From positions 1 through 48,356 of the forward strand of contig JBHHWI010000009.1 in NCBI GenBank assembly GCA_046756445.1: a stretch of 48,356 bases of DNA, written 5' to 3'. Below, one piece after another: positions 41,259-48,356 of the stretch. Both the position numbers and the translations under genes were made by a program. The number at the start of each line of letters is the position of its first letter. Positions within the stretch are counted from its first letter, which is position 1. Under the pieces are notes generated by a model. That model was given only the letters and a program-made list of their open reading frames with translations, ran no database searches and had not been told where the DNA came from. This DNA is from JACZWL01 sp046756445. GTDB taxonomy: Bacteria > Pseudomonadota > Gammaproteobacteria > Steroidobacterales > Woeseiaceae.

Positions 41259-43181
41259 TCAGCCATCGTTGCTCACGAGTACAGGAAATCGCACCAGCGT
41301 GCCCGGTACGACCTTATGCAAATCGAGCGTCGGATTGTACTGGCGGAACAACCAGACCGGAACGTCGTAGCGCCGCAGTGAAAGAATCCAGACTGCTTCG
41401 TTTCTTCTTATCGTGTGTTCCGTGACGCCGGTTATCGTGTGATCGCGAAAGAAGCTGTCTTGCTGCTGGCGGTGATACGCGGTCCTCTTGTTCTCGAAGG
41501 CTTCAGCATCGACCTTGTTCAGGTCCAGCTTGATTCGCTGACCGACCTCCACGGGCGTGCGAAAGGCCAGCCCGTTGATGTCGCGAAGGCGCTGAGTTTT
41601 TATCTCCAGCCAGTCGCCGTAGTGGCCCAGCGTCTCCAGCGGCTGGATCTCGATCGTGTCGTCAACCGCCACGCTGTAGTCGCTGGGATCCGACAACAGC
41701 GTCGACCGGATCGCGCCACGCAGGGTCGTCGCAAGCCCATTGAGCAGCGCACCCGTGGCGACCTCCGGCTCCGCCGGCATGCCGACAGCAGGCGCATCCG
41801 CGACCGCGGCGACTATCCGGGGCTCGACCGCCGCTGGTTTCGCGGCCACGGCAGCGGGCGCCGGGCCGGCCGCCGGCAATCGCAGGCGTTGCCCCGCCCT
41901 GATGCGGTGCCGGCTGCCGAGATTGTTGAGCGCGACCAGCGTTGACACCCGGGTTCGGTATCGTTGGGCGATTTCCGACAGGGTGTCGCCGCGCGCGACG
42001 GTGTGAAACAGATCGGGCAGCTGCTTGCTGAACCGCCGGTCGGCGGGCAGGGCGGCAATCAGCTGCGAGATCGGCTGATTCAGCAGGCTGCGCGGAATCC
42101 TCACTTCATAGCCTCTGGGCAGGTACTTGCTACCGCGCCAGACCGTTGACTGCAGGGCCGGGTTGTGGCGCGCCAGCTCCGCGCGGGAGACGCGGAGCGC
42201 GCCGGCTAGATCTTCCGCAGCGAGGTAGGCCGTCAGGTTTTGCACCGCGTAGTCCACCGGCCGGTCGGGCACGATACCGGGAAAGTATTTTTCCGGGTTT
42301 CGGTCGATCTGAAGCGCTGCCAGAAACGCAACGTAGAAGTTCCTGGATGCAAATCCGAACGTGCGGCTGCGGTATTCACGGAGTATGCGAATGTACGCGG
42401 TATCGCCGTGTTTCCGCATCGCCCGTCGCACACCGGACAGGCCGTGGTTATAAGCCGTTATCGCCATCGGCCAGTTGCCCGTGAGCGAATAGTTGTACGC
42501 CAGCAGTTTGCCTGCGGCTTCGGTCGCCAGATAAGGGTCGTTCCGTTCGTCGACCACGTGATCGACCTGGAGGAATCGCCGTCCGGTGCTCCGCGTGAAC
42601 TGCCAGATGCCCGATGCGCCGACATGCGATCGCGCATCCGGATTGTAGGACGACTCGACATGCGGCAGGGCGCCGAGCTCGACCGGTACCTTCAGCCGGG
42701 TGAATGCGTTATTGACATGGGCGCGGTATCGTCCGGCCCGAACGAGCCCGGCGCGGAATCGATCGGCGAGTCCCTGTTGATACCGGATTCGGCTTGCGGC
42801 GCCGCGAAGCGTCTTGTTTGTCACGCCGGGCGGCCAGAGTTCGAGAATTCGCTTCTCCTCCGGCGTCAGTATGTCACGTTTGCCACCGGCCAGTTTTCGC
42901 AGCAACCCCTTGTAGTGCTTTCGTCGCGCCTCGGCCCTGCGATTTCGTTCGCGGCGGCTTGCGCTCGCCGGTATGTCGAGACGCTCATATACGACCGCGA
43001 GATTGCGGTTGTCGTGCAATACGCCCTCATCACTGGTGTATTCGGTAAATATGGTGATCCAGAAGCCGATGTCCGGCTCGAGCTCCACCGGCCGGGGGAA
43101 CGTCTGCGCGGCCGGCTCCGCGGCCAGTACCGGGCCGCAGATGAGAATCGACAACGCAAGAATACGGGATATGGCAGTCAT
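41259..43181 (-). CDS. mltD: Membrane-bound lytic transglycosylase D-like, with LysM domains
   Basis: A 640-residue envelope GH23 transglycosylase. Signal peptide MTAISRILALSILICGPVLA with no lipobox Cys. Catalytic domain: VPVELGALPHVESSYNPDAR (catalytic Glu near 177), VGASGIWQFTRSTGRRF, AITAYNHGLSGVRRAM. A C-terminal half carries a clear LysM (VARGDTLSEIAQRYRTRVST, then LVALNNLG) near residue 395, a diverged one with LRDINGLAFRTPVEVGQRIK, and a last one with RRNEAVWILSLRRYDVPVWL. It cuts glycan to anhydro-muropeptides, the substrates of AmpD. Confidence 0.92.
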   Translation of the reverse strand: MTAISRILALSILICGPVLAAEPAAQTFPRPVELEPDIGFWITIFTEYTSDEGVLHDNRNLAVVYERLDIPASASRRERNRRAEARRKHYKGLLRKLAGGKRDILTPEEKRILELWPPGVTNKTLRGAASRIRYQQGLADRFRAGLVRAGRYRAHVNNAFTRLKVPVELGALPHVESSYNPDARSHVGASGIWQFTRSTGRRFLQVDHVVDERNDPYLATEAAGKLLAYNYSLTGNWPMAITAYNHGLSGVRRAMRKHGDTAYIRILREYRSRTFGFASRNFYVAFLAALQIDRNPEKYFPGIVPDRPVDYAVQNLTAYLAAEDLAGALRVSRAELARHNPALQSTVWRGSKYLPRGYEVRIPRSLLNQPISQLIAALPADRRFSKQLPDLFHTVARGDTLSEIAQRYRTRVSTLVALNNLGSRHRIRAGQRLRLPAAGPAPAAVAAKPAAVEPRIVAAVADAPAVGMPAEPEVATGALLNGLATTLRGAIRSTLLSDPSDYSVAVDDTIEIQPLETLGHYGDWLEIKTQRLRDINGLAFRTPVEVGQRIKLDLNKVDAEAFENKRTAYHRQQQDSFFRDHTITGVTEHTIRRNEAVWILSLRRYDVPVWLFRQYNPTLDLHKVVPGTLVRFPVLVSNDG

Positions 43182-43324
43182 AGCGTCAAATCGGGATTTT
43201 TACTGAAAAACAGCTCCTAAATAACTGAATAGTTCACAGATTATTGCCCCCTTTTGGTCTATCTTGAGGTAATCTTGGCGTCACAACAAGGCCGCAGAGG
43301 CCGATATCTCCGTGTAGCGTGTCG

Positions 43325-44590
43325 ATGGATTGCAAGGGCCGACTCAAGACTCTGCCGGGTGGCATCGCCGCCATGACACTGCTCTGTCTGGCTTTACAGG
43401 CCTGGGCCGATGACGCCGTGACCGGTCCGGGGGTCCATTCAGGCGTACTCGAGGATACGACCGGGAAGACCGGCACAGGTTCCGATTCGGCCCGGCCGGA
43501 TTCCGACGACCCGCCGGTCATTCCGCTGGCCGATGCGGTGACCACCGCCGACGGACTGTCCGAGCCGATGACCCTCCTGGCAGCAGAGATTGCGCCCGGC
43601 ACCTATCAACGATTGTCCTGGTCCGCTACGGAACTCTTCGAAGGAGTACCGGTGTCGACTCCGGTACTCGTGGTCAACGGCAAACTGGCGGGGCCGACCC
43701 TTTGCCTGACGGCGGCCGTGCACGGCGATGAGCTCAACGGGATCGAAATGGTGCGCCGCGTAATGCACGATCTGAATCCGCAGAAACTCTCGGGCGTCGT
43801 CCTCGGCGTACCGATCGTCAATCTGCAGGGTTTTCGTCGCGGCTCGCGATACCTGCCGGACCGTCGCGATTTGAACCGGTATTTTCCCGGCAACCCGACC
43901 GGCAGTGCCGCGGCGAGAATCGCCTACTCCTTTTTCACCGAGGTCGTCGCGCACTGCGATGCACTGATCGATCTGCACACGGGTTCCTTCGAGCGCACGA
44001 ATCTTCCACAATTGCGCGCCGATCTGCGAAATCCCGATGTCGTTACCTTGACGCAGGGCTTCGGCGCCACGGTCATCCTGCATAGCACACCGGCACAAGG
44101 CACTCTGCGACATGCCGCAACGGCGGCCGGTATCCCCACTGTAACCTTGGAGGCCGGCGGGCCGTCCCAGCTCGAACTGAAGGAAGTCAAACACGGTGTC
44201 AAGGGCATCGAGACGCTTCTGCATACGCTCGGCATGGTGAAGAAGATCAGGCTCCTCGGCGATGCGGAGCCGGTCTATTACCGCTCCACGTGGGTGCGCG
44301 CCAATCGTGGCGGTATTCTGCTCGCCGATGTCAGCCTCGGCAGCACGGTACGGCAGGGGGACGTTCTCGGCACGATTACCGATCCCATGAACAATGCCAG
44401 CAGCCGGCTGTATTCACCGCACTCGGGGCGCATCATCGGCATGGCGCGCAACCAGGTCGTCATGCCGGGTTTTGCGGCATTTCATGTCGGCATACAGACC
44501 GACGAGACGCCGGATTCCGAATCCGAAGGGAATGATCCGCTTTCCCACGAATCCGGCAGCGACGATTACGTTGACGGTGTGTCCGAATAA
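43325..44590 (+). CDS. Secreted succinylglutamate desuccinylase/aspartoacylase-like protein
   Basis: A 421-residue M14-type zinc hydrolase with a signal peptide (MTLLCLALQAWA region) and about 70 low-complexity residues before the catalytic domain. Zinc ligands: His-Glu in VHGDELNGIEMV and His in ALIDLHTGS; also RDLNRYFPG and the catalytic Glu in PTVTLEAGGP. A C-terminal beta domain (VRQGDVLGTITDP) resembles the AstE/AspA end. Export sets it apart from cytosolic AstE; the substrate is unknown, perhaps an envelope amide. GTG 43319 is an alternative start. Confidence 0.85.
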   Translation: MDCKGRLKTLPGGIAAMTLLCLALQAWADDAVTGPGVHSGVLEDTTGKTGTGSDSARPDSDDPPVIPLADAVTTADGLSEPMTLLAAEIAPGTYQRLSWSATELFEGVPVSTPVLVVNGKLAGPTLCLTAAVHGDELNGIEMVRRVMHDLNPQKLSGVVLGVPIVNLQGFRRGSRYLPDRRDLNRYFPGNPTGSAAARIAYSFFTEVVAHCDALIDLHTGSFERTNLPQLRADLRNPDVVTLTQGFGATVILHSTPAQGTLRHAATAAGIPTVTLEAGGPSQLELKEVKHGVKGIETLLHTLGMVKKIRLLGDAEPVYYRSTWVRANRGGILLADVSLGSTVRQGDVLGTITDPMNNASSRLYSPHSGRIIGMARNQVVMPGFAAFHVGIQTDETPDSESEGNDPLSHESGSDDYVDGVSE

Positions 44591-44599
44591 CAGCCGGCC

Positions 44600-45466
44600 A
44601 TGCTGCGCGCGCGACTGCTGCTGGCATTCCTGAAACCGTCAAGCAGGTTACCCTACGCCCTGCAGATGCGCATGGGCTCGATCGCGGGGCGACTGATCTT
44701 TCTATACGCCCGAAAACGTCGCGCCATCGCTGCCCGGAATATCGAACTCTGCTTTCCCAGGCTGACCGCCGCAAAGCGGAAGGAACTCCTGCTCGCGCAT
44801 TTCGCCTCACTGGGCCGCGCCCTGTTCGAGTCAGGTCTCGCCTATTGGGCCCCCGATGCACGGCTTCACGATCTGGCGCAGATCAGCGGTCTGGAAAACC
44901 TGCAGGCTGCCCTTGCGCGCGGTCGAGGCGTGATCCTGATTGCCGGACACTTCACTGCAATGGAACTCGGCGGTCGGATGCTCGGGCTTGCCACCGAATA
45001 CGATGCGGTGATTCGGCCATTCAGTAATGCACAGATCGACGCAATCGTTCGAGCGGGACGGCAACGCGCGGTCAGAAAAACGATTCCCAAGAAGGATTTC
45101 CGGGAGCTTCTGGAGGGGCTCAGGCAAAACCGGGCAGTCCTGATCACGGTCGATCAGGCGACCACGGCGGCCAACAGGGTCATGGCGCCGTTCTTCGGGG
45201 TCCCGGCGCCGACCTCCGTCGTTGCCGCCCGAATCGCCCGCAGGACCGGCGCCGCCGTATTGCCGGTACTCTGGCTGCGCAAAGGCGATCGCTCGGGCTA
45301 CCGGGTCGAGGTCGGCGAACCGCTGGCCGATTTTCCATCGGCCGGGCGCCTGACGGACGCGGCCCGGATCAACACGCTGATCGAGGAACAGGTTCTCGAG
45401 GCCCCCGAACAGTATTACTGGATCCACCGCCGCTTCAAGACTGAACCGTCCCCCTATTTCCTTTAA
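44600..45466 (+). CDS. LpxL/LpxM-family acyltransferase (first copy)
   Basis: A 288-residue lysophospholipid-type acyltransferase of the lipid A lauroyl/myristoyl family. Motifs: RAIAARNIELCFPRLT, GVILIAGHFTAMELGGRML (His-x4-Glu catalytic box), RENRAVL-type loop read here as RQNRAVLITVDQAT, FFGVPAPTSV. The N-terminal membrane helix is short. Adds a secondary acyl chain to Kdo-lipid A. Ten bp after the AspA-like gene and 12 bp before the second copy. Confidence 0.9.
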   Translation: MLRARLLLAFLKPSSRLPYALQMRMGSIAGRLIFLYARKRRAIAARNIELCFPRLTAAKRKELLLAHFASLGRALFESGLAYWAPDARLHDLAQISGLENLQAALARGRGVILIAGHFTAMELGGRMLGLATEYDAVIRPFSNAQIDAIVRAGRQRAVRKTIPKKDFRELLEGLRQNRAVLITVDQATTAANRVMAPFFGVPAPTSVVAARIARRTGAAVLPVLWLRKGDRSGYRVEVGEPLADFPSAGRLTDAARINTLIEEQVLEAPEQYYWIHRRFKTEPSPYFL

Positions 45467-45478
45467 ACTCGCGTCGCC

Positions 45479-46417
45479 ATGGCAGACAAGCGCAGACCGC
45501 TGTATCACTTCTGGACGCCCAATTACTGGTACTTGTGGATTTTTCTCGGCTTTCTGCGCCTGAGTTTTCTGCTGCCCTATCGTGTACGGCTTCGCCTGTT
45601 CAAATCACTGGGCCGGCTGCTGCACCGCTTCGACACCAAACGACGCCGTACGGCGCAACGAAACATCGAGCTTTGCCTGCCCGAGCTGTCTCCGCAGCAG
45701 CGCGACACACTGGTATTGCAGCATTACCAATCGATCGGCGTATCCATGATGGAGCTCGGCCTGTCACTCTGGGCGACCGACGAGGAGATTCTCGCCATGA
45801 GCCGCATCGAGGGGGCCCGACATCTGAGGCGCGCCGTCGAAGCTGGCCAGGCCGTGATACTGCTGACCGGCCACTTCACCGCCATGGAACTGAGCGGCCC
45901 GCTGCTCCGCAGGCTGCATCCCGACATTTACGTGGTGTTTCAGCAGCATCCGAATCAACTGCTGATCGAGATCCTCAGAAAATCGCGCGAGCGTTTCATC
46001 AGGGGAACGATCGAGAGCAGCGATGTGCGGGCCATGATCCGTTGTCTGCGGTCAAAGGGGGCGCTCTGGTTCGCGCCCGATCAGACGGTCCGCAGCAAAC
46101 AATCGATGCTGGTCCCGTTCTTCGGAGAACCCGCCATGACCAACGCGGCGACCAGCAAGCTCGCCAGACTCGGAAACGCCGTTGCCATACCCTATTTCAT
46201 GAACCGTCTTCCCGAGGGAGGCTACCTGCTGACGGTGCTGCCGCGCATCGAGGGCTTCCCGAGCGACGACGCGATCGAGGACACCAGGCGCTATCTTGAA
46301 ATTCTCGAGGCGCAGATACGCCGATTTCCGGATCAATACGTCTGGACCTACCGCAAGTTCAAGGGCCGGCCCGAACCGTTGCCCGACCCCTACCTGAACC
46401 TCGCAGAGGTGAAGTAG
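45479..46417 (+). CDS. LpxL/LpxM-family acyltransferase (second copy)
   Basis: A 312-residue paralogue of the preceding gene. Starts with YWYLWIFLGFLRLSFLLPYR (membrane helix), then RTAQRNIELCLPELSPQQRD, AVILLTGHFTAMELSGPLLR, KGALWFAPDQTVRSKQSMLV, PFFGEPAMTNAATSKLARL. The APDQ segment and length are closer to LpxL/LpxP proper than in copy one. The two presumably add acyl chains at different positions. Its last 28 bp overlap the converging Kdo kinase gene. Confidence 0.93.
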   Translation: MADKRRPLYHFWTPNYWYLWIFLGFLRLSFLLPYRVRLRLFKSLGRLLHRFDTKRRRTAQRNIELCLPELSPQQRDTLVLQHYQSIGVSMMELGLSLWATDEEILAMSRIEGARHLRRAVEAGQAVILLTGHFTAMELSGPLLRRLHPDIYVVFQQHPNQLLIEILRKSRERFIRGTIESSDVRAMIRCLRSKGALWFAPDQTVRSKQSMLVPFFGEPAMTNAATSKLARLGNAVAIPYFMNRLPEGGYLLTVLPRIEGFPSDDAIEDTRRYLEILEAQIRRFPDQYVWTYRKFKGRPEPLPDPYLNLAEVK

Positions 46418-47121
46418 CCGTCCAGGAACCGGCGCCAGTCCGATTCACTGAACTCCAGCCCGGGATCCAGCCGCTTGATCTTATTCAGCGACCTATTGAG
46501 CCTGGCCAGGTTTTTCTGCTGCCAGGAACCCGGTTGCCGTAACCGGCCGCGATCGAAATCGACCAGCCACAAGCTGTCGCCGCTGTCGATCTGAACGTTG
46601 TAGGCGTTGAGGTCGGCGTGGCAGACGCCCGCCCTGTGAAACGATGCGACCTGCGCCCCGAGCGATTGCCAGAATTCGTCCCCGCAGGGTGCATCGGCAA
46701 TACGCTCCGACAGGGGCACGATGTCCGGGATTCGCACCGTCAGCAGGTCGGCCCTGTAGGTGAGCCCGGCGCGCACGTAACGGGCGGCCGCCGGTCGCGG
46801 CACCGGCAAATCCATCGCCACGAGTCTCGACAGCAGTCGCCACTCGGCGAAAGCGCGGGTCGCCTTTTCGCCCAACCACAGGTAGCTGTCTGAAACATAC
46901 CGGCCCACCAGCCCGCCGCGCATGAAATGCCGCAGTACGAACTCGCCCCGATCACTCTTGACGAACACGGTATTGCCGCGGCCGGACGCGCCGGGCTTGC
47001 CCCCGACCGGTGATGCGGCCGGCCAGCCGACGGGCGTGAAGTCGGCATCCGAGACGCGCCCGAGAATGTCGTCATCAAACAGAATGGCACCGCCGGCAGT
47101 CTGAAGAATGACGGCGCTCAA
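46390..47121 (-). CDS. kdkA: 3-deoxy-D-manno-octulosonic acid kinase KdkA
   Basis: Inner-core kinase phosphorylating the Kdo residue of LPS, 243 aa. Features: FVKSDRGEFVLRHFMRGGLV, RYVSDSYLWLGEKATRAFAE, ADLLTVRIPDIVPLSERI, and the kinase-like HRAGVCHADLNAYNVQIDSG, with WLVDFDRGRLRQPGSWQQKN. Start set at TTG 47121, with GGAGG about 10 bases upstream; a frame open to 47193 would translate AT-phased DNA. Fits with the two acyltransferases as a lipid A/core module and suggests a single-Kdo LPS. Confidence 0.92.
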   Translation of the reverse strand: MSAVILQTAGGAILFDDDILGRVSDADFTPVGWPAASPVGGKPGASGRGNTVFVKSDRGEFVLRHFMRGGLVGRYVSDSYLWLGEKATRAFAEWRLLSRLVAMDLPVPRPAAARYVRAGLTYRADLLTVRIPDIVPLSERIADAPCGDEFWQSLGAQVASFHRAGVCHADLNAYNVQIDSGDSLWLVDFDRGRLRQPGSWQQKNLARLNRSLNKIKRLDPGLEFSESDWRRFLDGYFTSARFR

Positions 47122-47149
47122 TACCAAGCATCCTCCGAAACTTTCAGCG

Positions 47150-47206
47150 ATTTTCTGCCCATGATCGCCGATTTTAGGCGCATTTTCGCGCATTTTCGAC
47201 GAAATT
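47150..47206. promoter_or_regulatory. Phased A/T tracts upstream of kdkA
   Basis: ATTTT or AAATT tracts start at 47150, 47171, 47182, 47192 and 47202, spaced 21, 11, 10 and 10 bp, in step with the DNA helix. They include an exact tandem repeat CGCATTTTCG at 47179-47188 and 47189-47198. Such phasing usually gives curved DNA. It ends about 30 bp before the kdkA start. Confidence 0.45.
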
Positions 47207-47314
47207 GACGCAGCTGCAACTCGCCGCTATCGAACTGGCGGGTCGGATAGTAATTCAACGATAGTCGGCACATATGACTGCCGGGTCGGTGCCCGAGGCC
47301 GTGAGGGCAATGCC

Positions 47315-47533
47315 TCAGTCGGCCTCCCCGGCGAGGGTATACTCGGCCCCGCAATAGGGGCACTTGGCGCTGCCGGTTTCCTCGATGGGCAGGTAGACCT
47401 TCGGATGGGAATTCCATAGATACATGCCCGGCATCGGGCAGGACAGCGGGATATCGTCGCGGTGCACCTCATAGCGGTGCTGGGCGTTTGCCTCGATGAG
47501 ATTCTGGTCAATCGTTCCGGATCTGGCTCTCAT
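47315..47533 (-). CDS. zf-CHCC zinc-finger protein
   Basis: A 72-residue protein with the CHCC zinc pattern: LSCPMPGMYLWNSHPKVYLP, then KCPYCGAEYTL (Cys, His, Cys, Cys). This short family is related to the NDUFS6 subunit of complex I and often sits beside LPS-core genes in Gammaproteobacteria. Exact role unknown. Starts at ATG 47533. Confidence 0.92.
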   Translation of the reverse strand: MRARSGTIDQNLIEANAQHRYEVHRDDIPLSCPMPGMYLWNSHPKVYLPIEETGSAKCPYCGAEYTLAGEAD

Positions 47534-47632
47534 GCGCGCGATTATAACAAGGCCGCCAGCCGTGACGACGCAGACCCGACTGTACGGGCAGCGAGAATAT
47601 TATCAAGTCTACGCTCGTCTGAACGGCAGCTC

Positions 47633-47773
47633 TCACACGGGCAAGTCGTCGGACGATTGCTGCGATGGCGACAGATGAAAATCGACCCAGAACGGCCAGA
47701 AGAACTCTTGGGATATGCTCCAGTCTTCCTCCGGCGGAGTGGGCGATTGCGATGCGTCAAGCTCGTGGCCCAC
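47633..47773 (-). CDS. Possible small ORF in frame after the HXXEE stop
   Basis: 46 codons from GTG 47773 to TGA 47633. It reads GHELDASQSPTPPEEDWSIS, then QEFFWPFWVDFHLSP, rich in Trp/Phe and protein-like. It lies in the same frame as the HXXEE gene, 9 sense codons after that gene's TGA, so it may instead be the lost C-terminal tail of that protein. No ribosome-binding site is clear. The rest of 47534-47800 shows no other gene. Confidence 0.3.
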   Translation of the reverse strand: MGHELDASQSPTPPEEDWSISQEFFWPFWVDFHLSPSQQSSDDLPV

Positions 47774-47800
47774 CCACTTCAGAACCCGACCGGTTGACGG

Positions 47801-48202
47801 TCAGGCATTCAAATCAGCTCTTTCCTCGTTGCTCGAACGCCAGAACAAGAGACACGCGAGTAGCAGCAATACCGGCGCTGTTGCGGTCCCGGGGATATAC
47901 GCGTTCGCTATCAACGACCAAACAGGATGGAGAATGCCGTTCAGAATCTCGATGATAACCCACACCATGACAAAGAACCTGGCGCCGGGTTTCTTGGTCT
48001 TGACGCGCGCAAAGTAGCACCAGCATCCGAACAACACGAAGGCTGTGTTACCCAGCACAAAGAACACGAAGGCACCCCCGGCGACGAATGTATCGACCCA
48101 ATTGATGTATGGAAGCCTGTGGTATAGCCCGAACCAGGTCTCTTCAAGAGAGTGCATAGCTTGACTGGCGACCAGGCATGCAAACAGATTTTGAGAGTTC
48201 AT
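47801..48202 (-). CDS. HXXEE domain membrane protein
   Basis: A 133-residue integral membrane protein. The N-terminal HSLEE motif and YHRLPYINWVD fit the HXXEE family, followed by helices AGGAFVFFVLGNTAFVLFGC, FFVMVWVIIEILNGILHPVW and TAPVLLLLACLLFW. The NG-LHP-W segment is typical. Function unknown. ATG 48202 is used; the frame stays open to a GTG at 48220. A 55-codon in-frame stretch follows the TGA stop. Confidence 0.8.
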   Translation of the reverse strand: MNSQNLFACLVASQAMHSLEETWFGLYHRLPYINWVDTFVAGGAFVFFVLGNTAFVLFGCWCYFARVKTKKPGARFFVMVWVIIEILNGILHPVWSLIANAYIPGTATAPVLLLLACLLFWRSSNEERADLNA

Positions 48203-48307
48203 CGCTTCCACGCCGCTCACTATCTGTTGAAAAGACTCTACCCGCTGTCGAGTTCGTCCGCTACTGGCCGCGGCTAGCCTGAAGGGTCGCGCATCGATCG
48301 TTTCCAG

Positions 48308-48355
48308 ATGCCGGTCACGAACTTTCTTTCCGCGGCGAATTCCCCGTCCGGCACC
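48308..48355. repeat. Palindromic element related to the GGTGCCGG repeats
   Basis: GATGCCGG (48308-48315) faces CCGGCACC (48348-48355) as inverted ends with one mismatch. Inside, CACGAACTTTCTTTCC resembles the CGAACTTTCC motif of the repeat at 27-126. It reaches the end of the window and may continue. Confidence 0.55.
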
Positions 48356-48356
48356 A

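Noticed and set aside
43280..43300. Similarity of GGCCGCAGAGGCCGA to a stretch near 30050
   Set aside because: About 15 bp shared, one copy inside a gene and one intergenic, with no wider repeat; likely chance in GC-rich DNA.
1..48356. tRNA, rRNA, CRISPR, prophage or insertion sequence
   Set aside because: Looked for by eye on both strands; no cloverleaf, spaced direct-repeat array, integrase or transposase gene was recognised.

Overview
The window reads as a chromosomal segment of a GC-rich gammaproteobacterium. The evidence is an intact type IV pilus chemotaxis (Pil-Chp) locus, pilT/pilU, gshB, a TonB-family gene, yqgE-ruvX-pyrB and yggS-proC-yggT, in an order that closely follows the gshB/pilG/pilT neighbourhood of Pseudomonas aeruginosa. 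Differences argue against Pseudomonas itself: metXW, pyrR, the pyrC-like pseudo-dihydroorotase gene, pilK and chpB are all absent from their usual places. No rRNA, tRNA, CRISPR array, prophage or insertion sequence was seen. Almost all of the sequence is densely packed housekeeping genes, many overlapping by 1-30 bp.

Layout. 1-3707: an inositol-phosphatase-family gene, then a cobalamin riboswitch controlling btuB and a PduO-type adenosyltransferase. 3777-6625 (minus): ampD-ampE-btuF-GNAT, four overlapping genes. 6647-7399: rsmE. 7408-16623 (minus): pilG-pilH-pilI-pilJ-chpA-chpC. 16944-22870: gshB-apbE-tonB-yqgE-ruvX-pyrB-pyrK. 22867-27553: a GST, a stand-alone secretin N0-N1 protein, and three PilT/PilU-type ATPases. 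27638-30266: yggS-proC-yggT and a DUF4426 lipoprotein. 30256-36154: an alpha/beta hydrolase, ornithine aminotransferase, a membrane coiled-coil protein with a helix-hairpin-helix end, an FKBP isomerase, msrB and a plant-type (ALDH12) pyrroline-5-carboxylate dehydrogenase. 36176-39103: htpG and three orphan small genes. 39300-43181 (minus): a lytic transglycosylase, an L,D-transpeptidase and the nucleosidase PpnN. 43325-47121: a secreted AstE/aspartoacylase-like protein, two LpxL-type acyltransferases and a Kdo kinase. 47315-48202: a small zinc-finger protein and an HXXEE membrane protein.

How the parts fit. Cobalamin uptake and activation (riboswitch, BtuB, BtuF, adenosyltransferase) sit together with murein recycling (AmpD, AmpE). 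Surface sensing and twitching are served by Pil-Chp, PilT, PilU, a third ATPase and possibly the TonB-like and N0-N1 proteins. The P5C node is represented three times: RocD makes P5C, ProC reduces it to proline, and ALDH12 oxidises it to glutamate. The right third concerns the envelope: murein remodelling, lipid A acylation and Kdo phosphorylation.

The most unusual signal is a family of long perfect inverted repeats with GGTGCCGG ends. They lie exactly at stop codons, and three different genes all finish in Lys-Gln-TAG read from the repeat end (126, 3707, 3777). A related palindrome lies at the right edge of the window.
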